Of a stretch of DNA of 64,000 bases, positions 16,931 to 24,718 are shown piece after piece. Position numbers and translations under genes: made by a program. Under the pieces are notes generated by a model. That model made no database searches, was not told the DNA's origin, and was given only the letters and a program-made list of their open reading frames with translations. The stretch covers positions 373,972-437,971 of the forward strand of contig NZ_RDBE01000007.1 in assembly GCF_003674065.1 (NCBI RefSeq). The letters are read 5' to 3'. Position 1 is the stretch's first letter. The number at the start of each line of letters is the position of its first letter. The stretch comes from Nocardioides mangrovicus. GTDB lineage: Bacteria; Actinomycetota; Actinomycetes; Propionibacteriales; Nocardioidaceae.

Positions 16931-18166
16931 TCAGCGGCGGTAGCCGGGCACGAGCTCCTGGGCCAGCTGCTCGAGGAACAGCCCGACGTCGGTGACGATG
17001 CCGCGGGCCTGGGAGGAGCCGCGGTCGGCGAGCTTGGTGACCGTGGCGGGGTTGATGTCGACGCAGACCAGCGGGATCGAGGCGGGCAGGATGTTGCCGG
17101 TCGCGACCGAGTGCAGCATGGTCGCCACCATCAGGCAGAAGCCGACGTCGGCGAGCTCGGCGCGCATCGCCCGCTGACCCTCGATGACGTCGGTGTAGAC
17201 GTCGGGCAGCGGGCCGTCGTCGCGCACGGAGCCGACGAGCACGAAGCTCTTGTCCGCCTTCACCAGGGCGTGCATGACGCCACCGGTGAGCACCCCGGCG
17301 TCGACCGCGGCCCGGATCGAGCCGGCCTTGCGGATCGTGTTCAGCGCGCGGATGTGATGCTCGTGGCCGTGCTCGACGCCGCGGCCCGCGGCGAGGTCCA
17401 CGCCCAGCGACGTGCCGTAGAGCGAGGACTCGATGTCGTGGGTGGCCAGCGCGTTGCCGGCGAACAAGACGTCGACGAACCCGGCCTCGACCAGGGCGAC
17501 CATCGCCGGCGCCGCGCCGGTGTGGACGACGCCGGGGCCGCCCACCCACAGCACCTTCTGGCCGGCAGCGCGAGCCTCGCGCATGCCGTCGGCCACCTGC
17601 CGTACGAGCACCGCCTGCGGCTTCTCGCTGGACACGTCGGACTCCATGAAGCCGAACGTCTCGCCCTCGTCGCGGGCGGCGAGCGGCTCGACGCGGACGC
17701 CGTCGACGCCGCAGACGACCTGCATGCCCACGCGGACGTCGGACATCGGCAGCGTCCTCACGCGCGCGGCGTCAGTGCCGGGGTCGGTGACGACCAGCCC
17801 GCAGTCCATCTCCGGGTTCTCGACCTCCAGCCAGTGGCCGTCGAGGCGGACCCGGGTGAGGAGGTTGGTCGTGGAGTAGAAGCCGTCGGGGAACACGCCG
17901 TCCTGGTCGGCCGGCGCCAGCGTGGCCTCGCCGACCTCGGTGGGGTTGACGCCCTTGGTCTGCAGCCGCATCAGCAACCGCTCCATCGACTCCTCGTCGG
18001 GGGTCGAGACCGAGATGACCGCGGTCGACTCGTCCTCCGACTCGTGGCCGATGTCGATGCTGGAGATGACGTAGTCCGCGCCGTAGCCGCGGATGTCGTC
18101 CAATACCCGGGAGAGGATCCCGGAGTCCATCAGGTGGCCGGTGATCTCCACGGTCTCCTGCGGCAT
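16931..18166 (-). CDS. TIGR00300 LOR/SDH-domain protein, probable ornithine cyclodeaminase type
   Basis: This 411-residue protein carries the LOR/SDH conserved region. That region also forms the C-terminal part of cyanobacterial arginine dihydrolase/ornithine cyclodeaminase fusions and occurs as stand-alone archaeal ornithine cyclodeaminase. Typical stretches seen are ETVEITGHLMDSGILSRVLD at the start, the central VLWVGGPGVVHTGAAPAMVA and the ending MVATMLHSVATGNILPASIP. A Rossmann-type glycine turn lies in the C-terminal half. GGGAGG just before the ATG at 18166 favours that start over the GTG at 18178. No arginine or proline genes are adjacent. The activity (ornithine to proline) is inferred from the family. 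Confidence 0.8.
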   Translation of the reverse strand: MPQETVEITGHLMDSGILSRVLDDIRGYGADYVISSIDIGHESEDESTAVISVSTPDEESMERLLMRLQTKGVNPTEVGEATLAPADQDGVFPDGFYSTTNLLTRVRLDGHWLEVENPEMDCGLVVTDPGTDAARVRTLPMSDVRVGMQVVCGVDGVRVEPLAARDEGETFGFMESDVSSEKPQAVLVRQVADGMREARAAGQKVLWVGGPGVVHTGAAPAMVALVEAGFVDVLFAGNALATHDIESSLYGTSLGVDLAAGRGVEHGHEHHIRALNTIRKAGSIRAAVDAGVLTGGVMHALVKADKSFVLVGSVRDDGPLPDVYTDVIEGQRAMRAELADVGFCLMVATMLHSVATGNILPASIPLVCVDINPATVTKLADRGSSQARGIVTDVGLFLEQLAQELVPGYRR

Positions 18167-18192
18167 GTGACCTCCCACAGCATCGCGGGCGG

Positions 18193-18618
18193 TCAGATCA
18201 CCGCCCCGTCGTCCCAGTCGTCGTCGTCACCACGCCGCATCGTGGCGACGAGGTAGCCGAACCCTCCGACGAACCATGCCAGACCCAGCACGCCGGCCCA
18301 CGAGGGCACCGCCACGTGCACCACGGCCAGCACGACGGCCAGCACCGGGACGCCCAGCACGCCGGCCCAGGCCAGCAGCCGAGGCGGCTCCGGCAGGCTC
18401 ATCGGCGGCGGCTCGGGCGGGACGAAGTGGTCCTCCGGGTCGGCCTCGGGCGCCGGGTCGTGCTCCTCGACGCGGTCGGCCTGCGAGGCGGACTGAGGGC
18501 TCGGCTGCGGCCGGACCAGCGGCTCGACCTCGGCCGGCGGGTCGTCGAGCGTGGCCCGCTCGCCGTAATTCTCGACGATCGAGCGCCAGGCGGCGTCCAG
18601 GTCCGGCTCGTTCGTCAT
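18193..18618 (-). CDS. Small membrane protein with disordered cytoplasmic tail
   Basis: This is a 141-residue protein. The first 80 residues are rich in Pro, Glu and Asp and probably unstructured. Two hydrophobic helices follow (about 81-103 and 106-127), and the protein ends in an acidic stretch (RRGDDDDWDDG). It sits 10 bp after the esterase gene on the same strand and 26 bp before the TIGR00300 gene, so all three may form one transcript. I recognise no named family or function. Confidence 0.7.
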   Translation of the reverse strand: MTNEPDLDAAWRSIVENYGERATLDDPPAEVEPLVRPQPSPQSASQADRVEEHDPAPEADPEDHFVPPEPPPMSLPEPPRLLAWAGVLGVPVLAVVLAVVHVAVPSWAGVLGLAWFVGGFGYLVATMRRGDDDDWDDGAVI

Positions 18619-18628
18619 GAGGACATCA

Positions 18629-19384
18629 TCACCCCGCGGCGGTGACGCGCGCGAGGAAGTCCGCGGACTGTTCGAAGATCACAGGGGCGTCGTTGTCCAA
18701 GGTGGCCACGTGGTAGCTGTCGGCGAGGTCCACCCGGGTGTAGTCGCGCGAGCCGATGCCGGCCTCGATGTCGCGGATCGAGCCGTCGTCGACGACGTGG
18801 TCCTCGGTGGAGCGGAACAGGATCGTCGGGGCGGTAACCTTCGACAGGTCGGCACGGACCTGCTGCCAGCCCACGGTCATCGAGTGGAGCGCCTTGAGCG
18901 GCGTCTTGGGATAGGCGTGCTCCTCGACGCCGGGCTTCTTGATGTCGCCGCCGATCGCGTCCAGGCCGCCCACCAGGTGCTTGGCCAGCCCGACGACGCG
19001 CAGCCGCTTGTCCTGGCTGGAGACCGCGGGGTTGACCAGCATGAGGCCGGCGACGTGCTCGGGGTGGCGCGCGGCGAGCCAGAGCACGAGCCCGCCACCC
19101 ATCGAGAGCCCGCCGGCGACGACCACGTCGGTACGAGCGCGCAGCGCCTCGAAGGCCCGCTCGACCTCGGCGTACCAGTCGGCCCAGCCGGTGCGGTTCA
19201 TGTCCTGCCAGCTCGTCCCGTGCCCGGGCAACCGCGGCACCGAGACGGCGTAGCCGCGCTCGGCCAGGTACTCGCCCCATGGGCGCATCGAGGCGGGCGA
19301 CCCGGTGAAGCCGTGGGAGAGCAGCACCCCGACCCGGCCCCCCTCGGACTCGAAGGGCGCAGCGTGGGCGGCGACGTCGGGCAC
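18629..19384 (-). CDS. Alpha/beta hydrolase, carboxylesterase/monoacylglycerol lipase type
   Basis: This 251-residue serine hydrolase resembles the Est30 carboxylesterase group. The oxyanion motif SHGFTGSPASM and the nucleophile elbow GLSMGG (about 92-97) are clear, with the acid in STEDHVVDD and a catalytic His near the C-terminus (DSYHVATLD). No signal peptide is seen, so it acts on short esters or monoacylglycerols inside the cell. It uses a GTG start and is divergent from macS with only 24 bp between the two starts, so their promoters must overlap. Confidence 0.88.
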   Translation of the reverse strand: MPDVAAHAAPFESEGGRVGVLLSHGFTGSPASMRPWGEYLAERGYAVSVPRLPGHGTSWQDMNRTGWADWYAEVERAFEALRARTDVVVAGGLSMGGGLVLWLAARHPEHVAGLMLVNPAVSSQDKRLRVVGLAKHLVGGLDAIGGDIKKPGVEEHAYPKTPLKALHSMTVGWQQVRADLSKVTAPTILFRSTEDHVVDDGSIRDIEAGIGSRDYTRVDLADSYHVATLDNDAPVIFEQSADFLARVTAAG

Positions 19385-19408
19385 GCGTGCAGCCTAGTGT
19401 TCGCCGCT

Positions 19409-20542
19409 ATGAGGCCGCTGGCGACCGATCCCGCCGCGGTGGCCGTGCAGGACACCACCTACCGCGCGCTGGCGGTGCTGCGCGTGGTCGTGCTGCTCAA
19501 CGCGCTCGGGCTCGGGTGGTACCGGCGCGACAACCTCGACCACCCCACGGCCGGGCTGCTGGTCTTCGTCGCCCTCACGGTGTGGACGCTGGTGGCGGTG
19601 TGGGCCTACGCCTCGGCGGCGCGGCGGACGTCGCTGCTGCTGGTGGCCGACCTGCTGGTGGCGCTGGCGGCGATCGGGGTCTCGCCGTGGGTCAAGGGGC
19701 CCGAGATGAGAGCGACGCTGCCCGGGTTCTGGGTGATGGGCGTCGTACTGGCCTGGGCGATCGGGTGGCGCTGGCGCGGTGGCCTGGTGGCGGGGGTCGT
19801 GGTGGCCGTCGCGGACCTGGGCGTGCGGGTGCACCTGGACCAGGGCAACTACGGCAACGTCTTCCTGCTCCTGGTCGGGGGCCCGGTCGTCGGGTTCCTC
19901 GTCGGACGGCTGATCGACCTCACGCGCGAGCGCGACACCGCGCAGCGCGAGGTCGCCACGGCCGCCGAGCGCGCCCGGCTGGCGCGGGCCGTCCACGACG
20001 GTGTGCTGCAGGTGCTGGCGCTGGTGCAGCGCCGCGGCGCCGAGATCGGCGGCGACGCGGCCGAGCTCGGCCGGCTCGCCGGCGAGCAGGAGGTCGCGCT
20101 GCGCGCGCTCGTGCAGAGCCGGCCCGAGCGGTCCGACGAGGTGACGGCCGACCTGGCCGACCTGCTCACCGCGCTCGGGGGCCGTCCCTCGCCGCGGGTG
20201 TCGGTGGCCGTGCCGGGACCGGTGCCGATGGACACGGCGCGGGCGCGGGAGGTCGAGGCGGTGGTGCGCGCCTGCCTGCACAACGTCGCCGACCACGTCG
20301 GCGCCGACGCCTCGGCGTGGGTGCTGCTGGAGGACCTGGGCGACGTCGTGGCCGTGAGCGTGCGCGACGAGGGACCCGGGATCGCGCCGGGGCGGTTGGA
20401 GCAGGCCGCGGCGCAGGGGCGCCTGGGCGTGTCGGGGTCGGTACGCGGCCGGGTGAGCGACCTGGGCGGCACGGCGGTGCTGTCGACGTCGCCGCGTGGG
20501 ACGGAGTGGGAGCTGACGGTGCCGAAGGAGGCCCAGGAGTGA
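19409..20542 (+). CDS. macS: MacS-like sensor histidine kinase
   Basis: This 377-residue kinase has an N-terminal block of hydrophobic segments (about 25-165) and a HisKA_3-like helix with His196 in ARAVHDGVLQVLALVQRRG. A shortened HATPase domain ends it (RDEGPGIAPGRL, then DLGGTAVLSTS). The layout and the paired regulator match the MacS family known from Streptomyces, where MacRS influences development and antibiotic production. The ATG at 19409 is the sensible start; the frame upstream is antisense to the esterase. A tandem 12-bp repeat covers the junction with macR. Confidence 0.83.
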   Translation: MRPLATDPAAVAVQDTTYRALAVLRVVVLLNALGLGWYRRDNLDHPTAGLLVFVALTVWTLVAVWAYASAARRTSLLLVADLLVALAAIGVSPWVKGPEMRATLPGFWVMGVVLAWAIGWRWRGGLVAGVVVAVADLGVRVHLDQGNYGNVFLLLVGGPVVGFLVGRLIDLTRERDTAQREVATAAERARLARAVHDGVLQVLALVQRRGAEIGGDAAELGRLAGEQEVALRALVQSRPERSDEVTADLADLLTALGGRPSPRVSVAVPGPVPMDTARAREVEAVVRACLHNVADHVGADASAWVLLEDLGDVVAVSVRDEGPGIAPGRLEQAAAQGRLGVSGSVRGRVSDLGGTAVLSTSPRGTEWELTVPKEAQE

Positions 20543-20574
20543 GCCCAGGAACGAGCCCAGGAACGAGCCCAGGA
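20541..20574 (+). repeat. 12-bp tandem repeat at the macS-macR junction
   Basis: GAGCCCAGGAAC occurs twice (20541-20552, 20553-20564) and a third partial copy runs into the macR ATG at 20574; a looser copy precedes the macS stop. Each unit carries an AGGA that could act as a ribosome site, so copy number may affect macR translation. Confidence 0.8.
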
Positions 20575-21275
20575 TGAGCCCGGGACTAGACGAGGAGATC
20601 CGGGTGATGGTGGTCGACGACCACCCGATGTGGCGCGACGGCGTGGCCCGCGACCTGGAGGAGGCCGGGCTGAGGGTCGTCGCCACCGCCGGCACCGGGC
20701 CCGAGGCGCTGGCCCGGTTCCCCGCGGCCCGGCCGCAGGTGGTGGTGCTGGACCTGCAGATCCCCGAGCCCAACGGCGTCGCGCTCACCGCGGCGGTGGT
20801 GCAGCAGGACCCGGCGGTGCGGGTGCTGGTGCTCTCGGCGTCGGGGGAGCAGCAGGACGTGCTCGACGCCGTCAAGGCCGGCGCCACGGGCTACCTGGTC
20901 AAGTCCGCCTCCCGGGCCGAGCTGCTCGACGCGGTGCGCCGGGTGGCCGCGGGCGACACCGTCTTCACCCCGGGGCTGGCCGGGCTGGTGCTGGGGGAGT
21001 TCCGACGCATGTCCGCAGCGCCCGAGGACCCCGAGGACGACGGCCGACCCCGGCTGACCGAGCGCGAGACCGAGGTGCTCCGGCTGGTGGCCAAGGGGCT
21101 GTCCTACAAGGACATCGCCGAGCGGCTGGTGCTCTCGCACCGCACGGTGCAGAACCACGTGCAGAACACGCTGCGCAAGCTGCAGATGCACAACCGCGTG
21201 CAGCTGGTGCGCTGGGCCCTGGAGACCGGTGCCGTCGAGCCCGGGTCCGACGACTCGGACGGCCCCGACGCATGA
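20574..21275 (+). CDS. macR: MacR-like response regulator
   Basis: This 233-residue NarL-type regulator has a receiver domain with Asp15/Asp16 and phosphoacceptor Asp60 (VVVLDLQIPEPNG), and the switch Lys in YLVKSA. The C-terminal LuxR HTH reads LTERETEVLRLVAKGLSYKDIAERL followed by the recognition helix SHRTVQNHVQNTLRKLQ. It lies 31 bp after macS and shares its transcript. The MacR operator of Streptomyces (an inverted TGAGTAC repeat) was looked for; only isolated half-sites exist in this window, so targets are elsewhere. Confidence 0.87.
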   Translation: MSPGLDEEIRVMVVDDHPMWRDGVARDLEEAGLRVVATAGTGPEALARFPAARPQVVVLDLQIPEPNGVALTAAVVQQDPAVRVLVLSASGEQQDVLDAVKAGATGYLVKSASRAELLDAVRRVAAGDTVFTPGLAGLVLGEFRRMSAAPEDPEDDGRPRLTERETEVLRLVAKGLSYKDIAERLVLSHRTVQNHVQNTLRKLQMHNRVQLVRWALETGAVEPGSDDSDGPDA

Positions 21276-21404
21276 GCACGACCGAGGCGAGGACCGGCCG
21301 GTCGGCCGATGGTCCACGGGGTGTCGGTCGGGGAAGATAGGTTGGTTCGATAGCGTTGATCCACACAGCAGCTTGACTCGACCGACGAGTGGTGAGGGGT
21401 GCCC

Positions 21405-21710
21405 ATGGTGCTGTTCCGCGACAGCCTCGGCAGCGTGTTGCGCGCCGAGCGCGTCAACCGCGGCCTCACGCTGCGTGAGCTGTCGGCCGACGCCCGGGTG
21501 AGCCTGGGCTACATCTCCGAGATCGAGCGCGGCCACAAGGAGGCGTCCTCGGAGCTGCTGTCGGCGCTGTGCGACGCGATGGACCTGCGCCTCTCGGAGG
21601 TGCTGCGCGAGGTCAGCGACACCGTCGCGGTCGAGGAGCAGCGGCTGGCCGCCGAGGTGCCCACCATCGCCCCGGTCGCCGACGGCGACGCCGCCATGGT
21701 CGCCGCCTGA
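21405..21710 (+). CDS. clgR: ClgR-like XRE-family regulator
   Basis: This protein of about 101 residues has a Cro/C1 HTH at 7-65 (LTLRELSADARVSLGYISEIERGHKEASSELLSALCDAMD). The stretch from VSLGYISEIERG to the LSEVLREVSD end is characteristic of ClgR, the activator of clp protease genes in actinobacteria. The ATG at 21405 matches the family's N-terminus (short hydrophobic run, then LGSVLR) and has GAGGGG five bases upstream; a GTG at 21399 is an alternative. A TTCGATAGCGTT stretch about 50 bp upstream loosely resembles a ClgR box and could be autoregulatory. Confidence 0.82.
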   Translation: MVLFRDSLGSVLRAERVNRGLTLRELSADARVSLGYISEIERGHKEASSELLSALCDAMDLRLSEVLREVSDTVAVEEQRLAAEVPTIAPVADGDAAMVAA

Positions 21711-21762
21711 GGCTCGCTCCCAGAGGTTCGCTGCTTGGGTTTCGCTCCTTGGGGGTGGCCGC

Positions 21763-23166
21763 CTAGGAGACCCCGGTGGCCTTCTCCAGCAGTCCCAGCT
21801 CGGTGTCGAGGTAGGTCAGCAGCCGCTGCAGGTGCGGCACGCTGCGACGGCAGCCGGTCAGGCCGAACTCCATGTCCTGGTCGTAGCTGTTGCAGGTGAT
21901 GTTGAGCGCCATGCCCTGCAGCGGGATGGAGAGCGGATAGGTGCCCTGCAGCCGGGCGCCGTTGAGGTAGAGCGGCTGACGGGGCCCGGGCACGTTGCTG
22001 ATGATGAGGTTGAAGGGCGGTCGCACCACCTCGTGCAGCCGCAGCATCGGCAGCGCGATCGCCGGTGCCATGCCGAGCCCGGCCATGGCCAGGATCTGGG
22101 CGGGCGACATGGCGCCCAGCGCTTGCTTGCCGTCGACCATCGAGGTGTGGATGCGGGCGAGCCGGTCGGCGGGGTCGTCCAGGTCGGTGCCGAGCTGCAC
22201 CATCACCGCCCCCAGCGCGTTGCCGCCCTCGCCGGAGGCCACGGAGGCGTTCTTGGCCTGCAGCCCCACCGGCACCATCGCCACCAGTGTCGTGTCGGGC
22301 AGGGCCTGCATCTCCTGCAGGTAGGTACGCACGGCGCCCGAGCACATCGCCAGCACGACGTCGTTGAGAGTGGCGCCGGCGGCGTCGGCGATGCCGCGCA
22401 GCCGCTCCAGCGGCCAGCCCTGCGCCGCGAACCGGCGCGAGCCGGTGATGGAGACGTTGAACGGCGTCCGCGGCGCGTACAGCGAGACCGAGGAGGTCTC
22501 GTTGCGCAGCCCCTTGGCGATCGTGCGCACCAGCGCGGACGGCATCCCGGCGGCCTCCGTGGCCATCGCCAGCGCCGATCGGAAGACGTCGGCGGGCAGC
22601 TCGGCCAGGGAGGTCGGTCCGTCGCTGGTGCGAGGGCCGGCCGTGGAGGTCGGCTGCGACCACGGCGGCGGCATGTCGCGGCGGTCGGGGTCCTCGTCGA
22701 GCATGCTCTGCAGGAGCCGCATGGCCGACACGCCGTCGAGCAGGGCGTGGTGCATCTTGATGTACATGGCGAAGGTGTCGTCGTAGAGACCCTCGATCAG
22801 GTGCGCCTCCCACAGCGGCCGCTCGCGGCTGAGCCGGGTGCCGTGCAGCCGTGAGCAGAGCTCGAGCAGCTCACGGATCCGGCCCGGACGCGGCAGCGCG
22901 CTGTGGCGGACGTGGTACTCGATGTCGAACTGGTCGTCGCGCTCCCACACCCATTGACCGGCGGTCCGCACCGAGCGCGCCGGCCGGCGCAGGAACAGCG
23001 GCCGGATCTCCTCGGCGTTCACCGACGCTTCGTAGACCGAGCGGACGTAGTCGTCGCCGGCGCCCTCGGGCTTGCGGTAGATCGCCAGACCGCCGACGTG
23101 CATCGGCTGCGACCGATTCTCGGCGCTCATGAACGCCACGGCGGTCGGGTCCAGGGGAGTCGGCAT
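21763..23166 (-). CDS. WS/DGAT wax ester synthase / diacylglycerol acyltransferase
   Basis: This 467-residue bifunctional acyltransferase is of the WES/DGAT (UPF0089) family and transfers acyl groups from acyl-CoA to fatty alcohols or diacylglycerol to make storage lipid. The catalytic motif HHALLDG (about 138-144, in MYIKMHHALLDGVSAMRLL) is intact, and the C-terminal signatures NLIISNVPGPRQPLYLNGA and SYDQDMEFGLTGCRR are present. A GGAGGGAGGA ribosome site supports the ATG at 23166. It is divergent from the FUSC gene over 60 bp. It fits the lipid-related genes elsewhere in the window (FadD, desaturase). Confidence 0.93.
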   Translation of the reverse strand: MPTPLDPTAVAFMSAENRSQPMHVGGLAIYRKPEGAGDDYVRSVYEASVNAEEIRPLFLRRPARSVRTAGQWVWERDDQFDIEYHVRHSALPRPGRIRELLELCSRLHGTRLSRERPLWEAHLIEGLYDDTFAMYIKMHHALLDGVSAMRLLQSMLDEDPDRRDMPPPWSQPTSTAGPRTSDGPTSLAELPADVFRSALAMATEAAGMPSALVRTIAKGLRNETSSVSLYAPRTPFNVSITGSRRFAAQGWPLERLRGIADAAGATLNDVVLAMCSGAVRTYLQEMQALPDTTLVAMVPVGLQAKNASVASGEGGNALGAVMVQLGTDLDDPADRLARIHTSMVDGKQALGAMSPAQILAMAGLGMAPAIALPMLRLHEVVRPPFNLIISNVPGPRQPLYLNGARLQGTYPLSIPLQGMALNITCNSYDQDMEFGLTGCRRSVPHLQRLLTYLDTELGLLEKATGVS

Positions 23167-23226
23167 CTGCCGATCCTCCCTCCGCGACGGGGTTTGTGGA
23201 AGTCGTCACTTCGTTACCGTTTCCCG

Positions 23227-24279
23227 GTGACTTCGGCGCGGTGGCAGCGGCTGGCGGGCAAACGCTGGCAGATCGGGCAGTGCGCCGTCGCCGCCGGCCT
23301 CGCGTACTGGATCGCCCACGACCTGCTCGGCCACCCCAAGCCGTTCTTCGGGCCGATCGCGGCGGTGGTCGCGCTGGGCACCTCCTACGGCCAGCGGCTG
23401 CGCCGGGTCGGCGAGATCACCGTCGGGGTGGCGCTCGGGGTCTTCCTCGGCGACCTGCTCACCAGCTACGTCGGCACCGGTCCGTGGCAGATCGGCCTCA
23501 TCGTCGCGCTGGCGATGACCGCGGCGCTGCTCCTGGACACCTCGCAGCTGCTGGTCACCCAGGCGGCGGTGCAGTCGATCGTGGTCAGCGTGCTCGTCGC
23601 CCCGGCCTCCTACGCCTTCTACCGCTGGACCGACGCGGTGGTCGGTGGGCTGGTCGCGCTCGTGGCGGCCACCGTGGTGCCCCAGGCGCCGCTGCGGCGT
23701 CCCCGCGAGCAGGCGGCCTCGGTGCTGCGCCGCATCGTCGAGCTGCTGCGTGCGGCTGCCGACAGCATCGACGACGGCGACGTCGACCGCGCGGTGAGCG
23801 TGCTGGAGGAGGCCCGCCGCACCGAGCCGCTGCTGCGCGAGCTGGAGGGCGCGGCCGCCGAGGGCCTCTCGGTGCTGGCCTCCTCACCGTTCCGGATCCG
23901 CCACCGGCCCGGTGTGCGCCGGATGGCCGAGCTGGTGGAGCCGCTGGACCACGCGCTGCGCAACACCCGTGTGCTGGTACGCCGGGTCGCCGTCGCGGCC
24001 TACCGGCGCGAGCAGTTCCCGCGGGGCTACGCCGTGCTGGTCCGCGAGCTCGCCGGCGCCGCCGAGCTCGTCGCCCTCGAGCTCGACGCGGGCCGGACCC
24101 CCGAGCAGGCCCGCGACGTGCTGCTGGCCGTCGGGCACGACAGCGCCCTCGTGGAGCGTGGCCACGGGCTCTCGGCCGAGGTGGTGCTGGCCCAGGTGCG
24201 CTCGATCACCGCCGACCTGCTCGCGGTCAGCGGACTGGACCCCTTCACCGCCACCGACCAGATCCCACCCCTGGCCTGA
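23227..24279 (+). CDS. FUSC-type / aromatic acid exporter-like membrane protein
   Basis: This 350-residue protein has six or so transmembrane segments in residues 15-155, with the family-like stretches FFGPIAAVVALGTSYGQRLRR and VGVALGVFLGDLL. A long cytoplasmic helical domain (about 165-340) rich in Glu and Arg follows. This is the half-size FUSC/ArAE architecture of aromatic-compound exporters, which probably works as an oligomer. The GTG at 23227 starts the conserved region; an earlier frame extension only mirrors the WS/DGAT gene. The substrate cannot be inferred. Confidence 0.8.
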   Translation: MTSARWQRLAGKRWQIGQCAVAAGLAYWIAHDLLGHPKPFFGPIAAVVALGTSYGQRLRRVGEITVGVALGVFLGDLLTSYVGTGPWQIGLIVALAMTAALLLDTSQLLVTQAAVQSIVVSVLVAPASYAFYRWTDAVVGGLVALVAATVVPQAPLRRPREQAASVLRRIVELLRAAADSIDDGDVDRAVSVLEEARRTEPLLRELEGAAAEGLSVLASSPFRIRHRPGVRRMAELVEPLDHALRNTRVLVRRVAVAAYRREQFPRGYAVLVRELAGAAELVALELDAGRTPEQARDVLLAVGHDSALVERGHGLSAEVVLAQVRSITADLLAVSGLDPFTATDQIPPLA

Positions 24280-24412
24280 GAGCTCGTCCATCCCTCTGAC
24301 CTGGGCTTCCGGGCGTTCTCCACAGCCGACCCGGATGCCGGTTGGCCGCCCTCGCCGCGCTGGTCACGATTCTCGACGGATCGACCAGCGCCGGACCGAG
24401 GAGGGGTTGCGC

Positions 24413-24718
24413 ATGGGTGGCACGGGGTTGAGCACGGGGTTGAGTACCGGGTTCAGGGGAGGCGACGTCGCGGTCGTCGGCCGAGCGGGGGAGGAGCTCG
24501 CCCGGGCGGGCGATGACGTGGCCGCGCTCGCGGCCGAGCTGCGGGCCGCGCTGGCGAGGGCGGCCGGCGCCGTGGGGCACCGGGCCGCGGCCGCCGCGCT
24601 GGAGGCGGTGTCGCTCACCTGGTGCGGGGGGCTGGTGGCGGCCGCGGCTCAGGTGACGGCGCTCGGCGCCGCTGCCAGCGCCGGGGCGGCGGACCTGCGG
24701 CGGGCCGGCGATGGCTGA
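24413..24718 (+). CDS. WXG100-like small helical protein
   Basis: This is a 101-residue, Ala-rich, all-helical protein with a Trp-x-Gly turn (Trp70-Cys71-Gly72) between two predicted helices, the pattern of WXG100/ESX partners. The opening TGLS repeat comes from a 12-bp tandem repeat at 24421-24456. A strong GAGGAGGGG site precedes the ATG. Its last eight bases overlap the start of the hydrolase gene, so the two are translationally coupled. By analogy it could be the small partner that escorts the WXG-bearing hydrolase to a type VII secretion system; no ESX ATPase gene is in the window. The assignment rests on pattern and context only. Confidence 0.6.
   Translation: MGGTGLSTGLSTGFRGGDVAVVGRAGEELARAGDDVAALAAELRAALARAAGAVGHRAAAAALEAVSLTWCGGLVAAAAQVTALGAAASAGAADLRRAGDG
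24421..24456 (+). repeat. 12-bp tandem repeat in the WXG-like gene
   Basis: CACGGGGTTGAG occurs twice (24421-24432, 24433-24444), followed by the diverged copy TACCGGGTTCAG. It encodes the repeated tetrapeptide TGLS/TGLS/TGFR near the N-terminus. Confidence 0.85.
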
